Shown here: piece after piece, positions 58,671 through 64,000 of the stretch | Layout: every line of letters starts with the position of its first letter | Position numbering within the stretch: the stretch's first letter is position 1 | Assembly (NCBI RefSeq): GCF_000208745.1 | Contig: NC_030856.1 | Span: 15,788,782 to 15,852,781, forward strand | Reading direction: 5' to 3' | DNA: 64,000 nt | DNA from: Theobroma cacao | Taxonomy: Eukaryota > Streptophyta > Magnoliopsida > Malvales > Malvaceae | Position numbers and translations under genes: made by a program | Notes under the pieces: generated by a model | What the model saw: only the letters and a program-made list of their open reading frames with translations | Told to the model about the DNA's origin: nothing | Database searches by the model: none

Positions 58671-59895
58671 TGTTGGCTCCATTAGCTTTTGATAATAATA
58701 AAACATTCCCATTCATTTGTGTCTAATATTTCTACTTGAGTGTTCAGGATAAGAATTGTATGCCAATGATAAATAAATTATTCCAAGGGACATATCAAAA
58801 ATTATATGTATAAGAAGCCACTATTAATCAACAAAACAGAAGCTTCTTAGTTGAATAATAAAGGGCTAGTCAGCTAAAATTCAAATCAGAAGTTGGCGGG
58901 CTCAAGAGTATTGAGAAACAGAAAAGACTTAGTCAACCAAGAAATGGGTTAGTCAATTAAGAGCCTATTGCCAAAAATCTGGACTTGAAGACAAAAACAA
59001 CTTAGTCGACCAATAAGTAAGTTAGTCGACTAAGTGCTCACTGCCAAAAACTGGAAACAGAAAACAGAGACAGCTTAGTCGACTAAAAGCATTCTACTAG
59101 AAAATTTGAACTGTACACTAGAAGATAGATTAACGGTCAAAACTGCAACAAAACTGTTTCCAATAGTCAAAAACTGCCTAACACCTATCAGAGCTGATTT
59201 TTCAAGTATTTAAGAGGCTTCTAAAGACTAGAAGTGGAATGAAGGCTTTCAAGAACAAAAAGAGCTCAAAAACTAGAAAATATTCTCTGCTCATTTACTG
59301 CACTCAACTCCCATCTTTGTAATTGTGATCTGCACTTCACTTTGTACCACTTAGATTAACCTTGTGATCATAGGTACACTATTATCACTTTTCTCCTTGT
59401 ATACTTAGAGTGAGCGAGTCACTCTAAGGGAGTTATTCAAGCTTGGATTGCTTGATTGAGTGTATAGGTTCTAACTTAGCCTTGAAAAGTTAGTTTTTGG
59501 GTTTTGGTTGATCCCATGAAACACCATTGTTGTAGGTTGTGGTTGAGCTTTTGAAAAACCACTTTGGGTTTTGGTTGAGCCCATGAAAAACCATTGTGAA
59601 AGGTTTTGGCTAAGCTTGGGAAAAGCCATTGTAAAGCTTGATGAATGCTTGTGAATTTCATTAGTTCATAGTGGATTGATTTAGAAAGTCTTTGGTTGAA
59701 CAATCAAGGTAGTGGATGCAGGTCTTGGACTGAACCACTATAAATTGTTGTGCATTGTCTCCTCTGTTTTTTTAATCTTTCATTCATCCTTTAATTTTCC
59801 TTTTATCTTGAATCTGTCCCCAACTAGAAGATAATTTTATTAAGAGCCAAAAAGTGCTATTCACCTTTCCTCTAGAACATTATTTGGGACCAACA
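58671..59895 (+). mobile_element. 5' LTR of SIRE-type copia element
   Basis: TGTTGG... to ...CCAACA (1,225 bp) with six-base inverted ends, followed three bases later by a PBS. The length fits the SIRE/Maximus clade. It contains palindrome array P3 (58846-59087) and, in its 3' part, a ~40-bp imperfect repeat (GGTTTTGGTTGAGC..ATGAAAAACCA, about 59500-59630). Minus-strand frames here are incidental. Confidence 0.85.
58846..59087 (+). repeat. Palindrome array P3 (CTTAGTCGACTAAG)
   Basis: Seven variants centred near 58852.5, 58871.5, 58934.5, 58954.5, 59007.5, 59027.5 and 59080.5: three pairs at 19, 20 and 20 bp and one single unit. The pair near 59007/59027 and the last unit are nearly perfect. 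Confidence 0.85.
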
Positions 59896-59897
59896 AG

Positions 59898-59909
59898 TGG
59901 TATTAGAGC
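59898..59909 (+). other. SIRE-like primer-binding site
   Basis: TGGTATTAGAGC, three bases after the LTR end; one C-to-T change from the consensus, the same as at 32131. Confidence 0.9.
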
Positions 59910-59964
59910 CTAACCCCTGTTATTAAGGTCTAACACCCTTGGGAATATCCAAATTGCTCTTTAG

Positions 59965-60321
59965 AAATTTATAGTTGTTGAGGGACAGTCCACAAACAAA
60001 CCACCTTTGTTTGATGGCTCAAATTACCCATATTGGAGTACAAGGATGTCAATATACATTAGAGCTATAGATTATGAGATGTGGGATGTCATAACCAATG
60101 GTCCCTTCATTCCTTCAACATTAAATGTTGTAACCAATGAGCTAATTCCTAAGCCAAGGTCTGAGTGGATAGAAACTGAAATAAGGAGAGTACAAATCAA
60201 CTCTAAGGCCATGTATACTCTCATTTGTGGACTTGATTATAGAGAATATGATAAAGTGTTCATGTGCAAAAGTGCTAAGAAAATTTGACAAAAATTAGAA
60301 GAGTTATATGGAAAAACAAAT
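59965..60321 (+). pseudogene. SIRE-like copia gag, N-terminal part
   Basis: Capsid precursor of the element. The conserved opening PPLFDGSNYPYW is followed by RMSIYIRAIDYEMWDVI, NGPFIP and the helix ending DKVFMCKSAKK, typical of SIRE gag (UBN2-like). No ATG is evident in frame upstream, so the true start is mutated or further 5'. A TGA at 60286-60288 stands where the family has Trp. After ELYGKTN (about 60320) the text jumps to a late gag region, so the capsid middle seems deleted. Confidence 0.85.
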
Positions 60322-60854
60322 GTGGAAAAGGAATTGGAAGACAACTCTTGCAAGAATCAATGCTCAACAAGCAACATGGCAAATGGAGACAAGAAATCAA
60401 GTGAAGATGAATCCTCAAATCGAATTGAATTATGCTTCATGGCTCTTGAACAGTTAAAGATAAAATTTGAAGACTTATTAAATGAGAAAGTAGAAGAAAG
60501 AGCAAACCTGTGTTTGATGGCTAGAGATAATGAATTTGAGGTATCTTCTACCCCTTGTGATATTTCATTTGATGAATTGCAAGAAGAGTATGAATGTCTC
60601 TATGATGAGTTTGAAAAAGTTGCATCAAATATAAATCTTTGAAAAGAAAAACTGCATCTCTTAAAATTGATTTGCAAAAGATAAGACATGATTTCAACTC
60701 TATTTTTGAGCAAAGAAATTTTTTGCAAATTGAACTGGAACATTCAAAAACGGATTTTGAAGTTATGAAATTGGAGCTGCACAATAGAACTGAAGCTTTG
60801 CAAAAGGCAATAGATGAAAATGTTGCTCTTAAGAATTTAAGTAAAGAATCATAA
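60322..60854 (+). pseudogene. SIRE-like gag C-terminal, Glu/Lys-rich coiled coil
   Basis: Two overlapping frames joined by a frameshift near 60640. The first holds an acidic linker with ELCFMALEQLKI and EERANLCLMARDNE; the second is a long charged helix (LKIDLQKIRHDFNSIFEQRN, FLQIELEHSKTDFEVMKLEL) likely to form a coiled coil. Such a segment before the zinc knuckle is typical of SIRE gag. The stop is at 60852-60854. Confidence 0.75.
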
Positions 60855-60879
60855 AAAAAAGAGCACAAATTTCAGAAGA

Positions 60880-61080
60880 AATGCAAATGACTTTTCCCCT
60901 AGTTGCTATGTTTGTGATAAACTTGGTCATTTATCTTACAATTGCTATAGAAGAAGAAACACACAAAAAACAAAAATGATTTGGGTTCCAAAAAGATCTT
61001 ACATTGCTACTAACCTTTAAGAACCCATCAAAGTATGGGTACCTATTAAGAGGAACTGGAAATTGTTTTGTAGGTTGAGC
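60880..61080 (+). pseudogene. SIRE-like gag zinc knuckle and linker
   Basis: An intact CCHC knuckle, CYVCDKLGHLSYNC, with Cys codons at 60904, 60913 and 60943 and His at 60928, all with canonical spacing. The linker segments MIWVPKRSY and KVWVPIKRN follow, characteristic of SIRE elements. A TAA near 61018-61020 and frame changes break it. Confidence 0.8.
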
Positions 61081-61127
61081 CGAATCTAAAAGACACATAT
61101 TCAAGAGCTCAACTAAAGGAAAAATAG

Positions 61128-61380
61128 GATTGGTATATGGACACTGGATGCTCAAGGCACATGACCGGGAATGAAATGCTCTTTGCTAAGTTGGACATGA
61201 AAACAGGAGGCACCATATTTTTTGGTGATGATTCAAAAGGTAGAATTTATGGCATAAGAACAGTTGGTAAGAACTCCCAAACTCAAATTAGTCATGTGTT
61301 GTTGGTTAAAGGTTTGAAACATAATTTATTAAGTATTAGCCAATTGTGTGACAAGGGTTTTAAGGTATGTTTTGACTAAA
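61128..61380 (+). pseudogene. SIRE-like aspartic protease
   Basis: Processes the polyprotein. The active site WYMDTGCSRHMTGN is intact, followed by the flap-region text GTIFFGDDSKGRIYGI and the C-terminal LKHNLLSISQLCDKGF. The frame stops at a TAA at 61378-61380, most simply a Gln codon changed by C to T, and integrase continues in the same frame. Confidence 0.88.
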
Positions 61381-62060
61381 CTAAATGTGAAGTGATAGAT
61401 ATAAGCACTAACAAAGTCTCATTTATAGGAAAAAGAATAAATAATATGTATGTTGTATTTCTTGAGAATCTTGAAATGGATTGTGAAACATGTCTTGTAG
61501 CAAAAGTTGAAAATGATGGCCAATTATGGCATAGGAGACTTAGACATGTAAGCATGCATACCATATCAAAGTTGATTGAGAAAAATCTGGTTGTAGGATT
61601 GCCTAAGCTTAAACTTGAGGATGATCAAATTTGTGATGCATGTCAATTAGGTAAACAAACTAGAACATCTTTTAAAACCAAGAAAGTTGTCTCCACATCT
61701 AGACCTATTGAATTGTTGCACATTGATCTATTTAGTCCAATAAGTACAACTAGTCTAGAAGGAAAATCTTATGGCTTTGTAATAGTTGATAACTACTCTA
61801 GGTTCACTTGGGTCTATTTTCTTGCTCATAAGAAGGAAGTTCTACCAACATTTATAAGTCGTTGTAGAAAGGTTGAAAATGCAAAAGGACTAGCTATAGT
61901 TAGTATTAGGAGTGATCATGGAGGTGAGTTTGAAGGAGATGAATTTGAGAATTTTTTTAATGAAAAGAGGTTGAATCATAATTTTTCTACACCTAGAACA
62001 CCCCAGCAAAATGGAGTTGTAGAAAAGAAAAACTGAACCATGAAAGAAATGGCTTGAACT
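61381..62060 (+). pseudogene. SIRE-like integrase, zinc domain and catalytic core
   Basis: The GAG-pre-integrase domain has its HHCC motif: LWHRRLRHVSMHTI then QICDACQLGKQ (about 61527-61660). The catalytic triad is complete: Asp in LLHIDLFSP (near 61722), Asp in IRSDHGGEFE (near 61913), Glu in QQNGVVEKKN (near 62023). TGA stops at 62034-62036 and 62055-62057 both stand at positions where relatives have Arg (CGA to TGA). Confidence 0.92.
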
Positions 62061-62729
62061 ATGCTATGTGAAAATAATTTATCAAAATATTTTTGGGCAG
62101 AAGCGGTTAACACAGTAGCTTATATTCTTAATAGAGTGTCTATAAGAGCCATGATATCAAAGACTCCATATGAGCTGTACAAAGGTAGAAAACCAAATAT
62201 CTCTCACCTTAGAAGCTTTGGCTGCAAATGCTTTGTGTTGAATAATGGAAAACAACCTTTAGGAAAGTTTGATGCAAAGAGTGATGAAGCTATATTTCTA
62301 GGATATGCATTAAACTCAAAAGCCTATAAAGTCTTCAACAAAAGATCTTTAATAGTTGAAGAATCCATCCATGTAGTTTTTAATGAATCCAATACCTTGC
62401 AAAAGGAAATTTCTGATGATGAAAATGATACGGATGTCTTTGAAAGACAAATGGAAGAGATGAGTTTAGATGATAAGAAAAATAGGGAAGAAAATACCCT
62501 AGGAAGAGAAACAGAACCTCCACCTTTAGAAACATTACAAAGAACTGAAAATCAGCATAATGACCTTCCAAGAAGCTGGAGATATGTAAAAGACCATCCA
62601 CAAAAGCAAATCATAGGTAATATATCTTAAGGAGTCAAGACTAGGAGAGGAACTAAAGAAACATGTGAGTTCATAACTTTCATTTCACAAATTGATCCTA
62701 AAAGCTTTGAGGAGGCAGAAAAAAAAAAG
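62061..62729 (+). pseudogene. SIRE-like integrase C-terminus and linker
   Basis: Same frame as the core: YFWAEAVNTVAYILNRVSIR, KTPYELYKGRKPNISHLRSF, FGCKCFVLNN and KSDEAIFLGYALNSKAYKVF, then an acidic linker (EISDDENDTDVFERQMEEM) and a TAA at 62628-62630. A frameshift to the RT frame occurs at or near an A10 run (62719-62728), consistent with homopolymer slippage. Confidence 0.9.
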
Positions 62730-63600
62730 CTGGATAATGGCCATGCAAAAAGAACTTGATCAATTCAAAAGAAATCATGTGTGGTCATTAGTCTCTAGGC
62801 CTTTCAATCACCCTATTGTTGGGATAAAATGGGTGTTTAGAAATAAGGTAGATGAGTAAGGAAATGTTATTAGGAACAAAGCTAGGTTAGTGGCTCAAGG
62901 ATATAATCAAGAGGAAGGAATTAACTATGATGAAACCTTTGCACCGGTTGCTAGAATAGAAGCCATAAGGTTGTTGCTTGCTTTTGCATGCTTTATGAAT
63001 TTTAAATTGTTCCAAATGGATGTAAAGAGTGCATTTTTAAATGGTTTCAGTCAAGAGGAAGTATATGTTGAACAACCACAAGGATTTGAAGATTTTGAAA
63101 AACCAGATGATGTTTTCAAACTTTATAAAGCCTTGTATGGATTGAAACAAGATCCTAAAGCTTGGTATGAAAGGCTTTTAAAATTTCTAGTTGAAAAAGG
63201 TTATGTTAAATGGAGTATTGATACAACTTTGTTTATTAAAAGATACTTAAATGATTTAATTACTGTTCAAATCTATGTGGATGATATTGTTTTTAGTGCA
63301 ACTAATGAGGCTTTATGTAAGAATTTTATTGAAGAAATGCAGGGTGAGTTTAAGATGAGCATGATGGGAGAGTTGAAATTCTTTCTTGGGCTCCAAATCA
63401 AACAAAGTGAGGAAGGAATTTTCATCAGCCAAGAAAAATACATTCAAGACATGCTCAAAAGATTTGATATGCTGAAGCTGAAATCAATTTGTACAATAAT
63501 GAGTCTATCCACCAAACTTGATGTAGATGAAAAAGAAAAAGATGTTGATCAAAAGCTCTATAGAGGTATGATCATATCACTACTCTATTTAATAGCCAAC
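62730..63600 (+). pseudogene. SIRE-like reverse transcriptase
   Basis: Copies the element RNA into DNA. It starts with IMAMQKELDQFKRNHVW and IVGIKWVFRNKVDE. A TAA (about 62858-62860) follows where relatives have Gln, then NKARLVAQGYNQ, YDETFAPVARIEAIRLLLAF, the catalytic FQMDVKSAFLNG and the YVDDIVFSATN box (near 63275). MGELKFFLGLQI and YRGMIISLLYLIANRPDIQF follow. From 62890 on, 310 codons are open, so apart from one upstream stop the enzyme region is well preserved, with catalytic Asp residues intact. Confidence 0.93.
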
Positions 63601-64000
63601 AGGCCTGATATCCAATTCAGTGTATGTCTGTGCGCTCGTTTTCAATCTCAACCCAAAGAATCACACCTAACTGCTATTAAAAGAATTTTTAGATACGTCT
63701 TAGACACACAAACTTTAGGCATATGGTATCCTAGGGAATCATTCTTTAATCTAGTTGGATATTCAGATGCAGATTTTGCTGGCAGCAAAACAGATAAAAC
63801 AAACACTAGCAGAACCTACTAGTTTCTAGGTAGTATGCTTGTGTCATGGTCAAGCAAAAAGCAGAATTCAGTTGCTCTCTCTATAGCTGAAGCTGAATAT
63901 GTATCTCTAGGTAGCTGTTGTGCTCAAATCTTATGGATTAAACATTAACTAAAAGACTATAGAATATCAATGCATAACATTCCAATATATTGTGATAATA
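63601..64000 (+). pseudogene. SIRE-like RNase H (continues beyond window)
   Basis: Removes the RNA strand during reverse transcription. FNLVGYSDADFAGSKTDKTN holds the first catalytic Asp; SWSSKKQNSVALSIAEAEYV holds the Glu and the basic segment; CCAQILWIKH and IPIYCDN follow at the window edge. TAG at 63820-63822 and TAA at about 63946-63948 stand at usual Gln positions. The 3' LTR lies outside the window. Confidence 0.9.

Noticed and set aside
59476..59703. 75-codon minus-strand frame in the SIRE-like LTR
   Set aside because: It reflects the ~40-bp imperfect repeat near 59500-59630; there is no domain.

Overview
The window is a heterochromatin-like stretch of a flowering-plant (probably eudicot) nuclear genome. 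It is AT-rich and dominated by LTR retrotransposons, and it shows plant-type GT-AG exon candidates and initiator-Met-tRNA primer sites (TGGTATCAGAGC-like). I see no bacterial, viral or organellar gene set. I cannot name the species. No intact host gene is certain; two short exon-bearing candidates (17386-17449 and 51514-52086) are the best.

Layout. 1-6564: a Ty3/gypsy element without coding capacity (1624-6564) whose left LTR is interrupted by an LTR of a second family ('family B', 1-1623). 6565-8423: low-copy AT-rich DNA with a SINE (7115-7236). 8424-12016 and 12466-15424: two solo LTRs with perfect 5-bp target-site duplications (TSDs). 15425-19044: low-copy DNA with foldbacks and a host-like exon. 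19045-about 50000: a nested stack built in an old Ale-like copia element. A minus-strand gypsy element, called G1 here (20019-45001, TSD ACACT), sits in the copia gag. G1 carries a family-B solo LTR (20314-22819, TSD AGATA) and a 'family C' solo LTR (25057-44253, TSD TCTTG). Family C is itself split by a Tekay-type solo LTR (26183-28939, TSD TGTAC) and by a complete Tekay chromovirus (29349-43105, TSD AATAT). Inside the Tekay gag lies another solo LTR (33285-36388, TSD AAGTA). The copia resumes at 45002 and is cut again by LTRs at 45388, about 48027 and 49273. 50747-51345: a 215-bp tandem repeat just upstream of the small gene candidate. 53180-54090: a decayed minus-strand copia pol. 54890-55349: a poly(A)-ended retroposon. 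56367-57178: a 252-bp AT-rich tandem repeat. 57179-64000: an LTR-like repeat followed by a SIRE-type copia element (5' LTR 58671-59895, gag, protease, integrase, RT, RNase H) running off the end.

The coding domains belong to retrotransposons, all broken by stops or frameshifts. Almost every stop fits a C-to-T or G-to-A change, as expected from decay of methylated, silenced DNA. The most unusual signal is an arrangement found in four otherwise different LTR types. Each carries its own short palindrome (TTCTCGCTGCAGCGAGAA, TTTAATCGATTAAA, CTTAGTCGACTAAG or AGGGTCGACCCT), repeated mostly as pairs whose dyad centres lie 20-22 bp apart, about two DNA helical turns. This looks like a convergent protein-binding or chromatin module and deserves direct testing.
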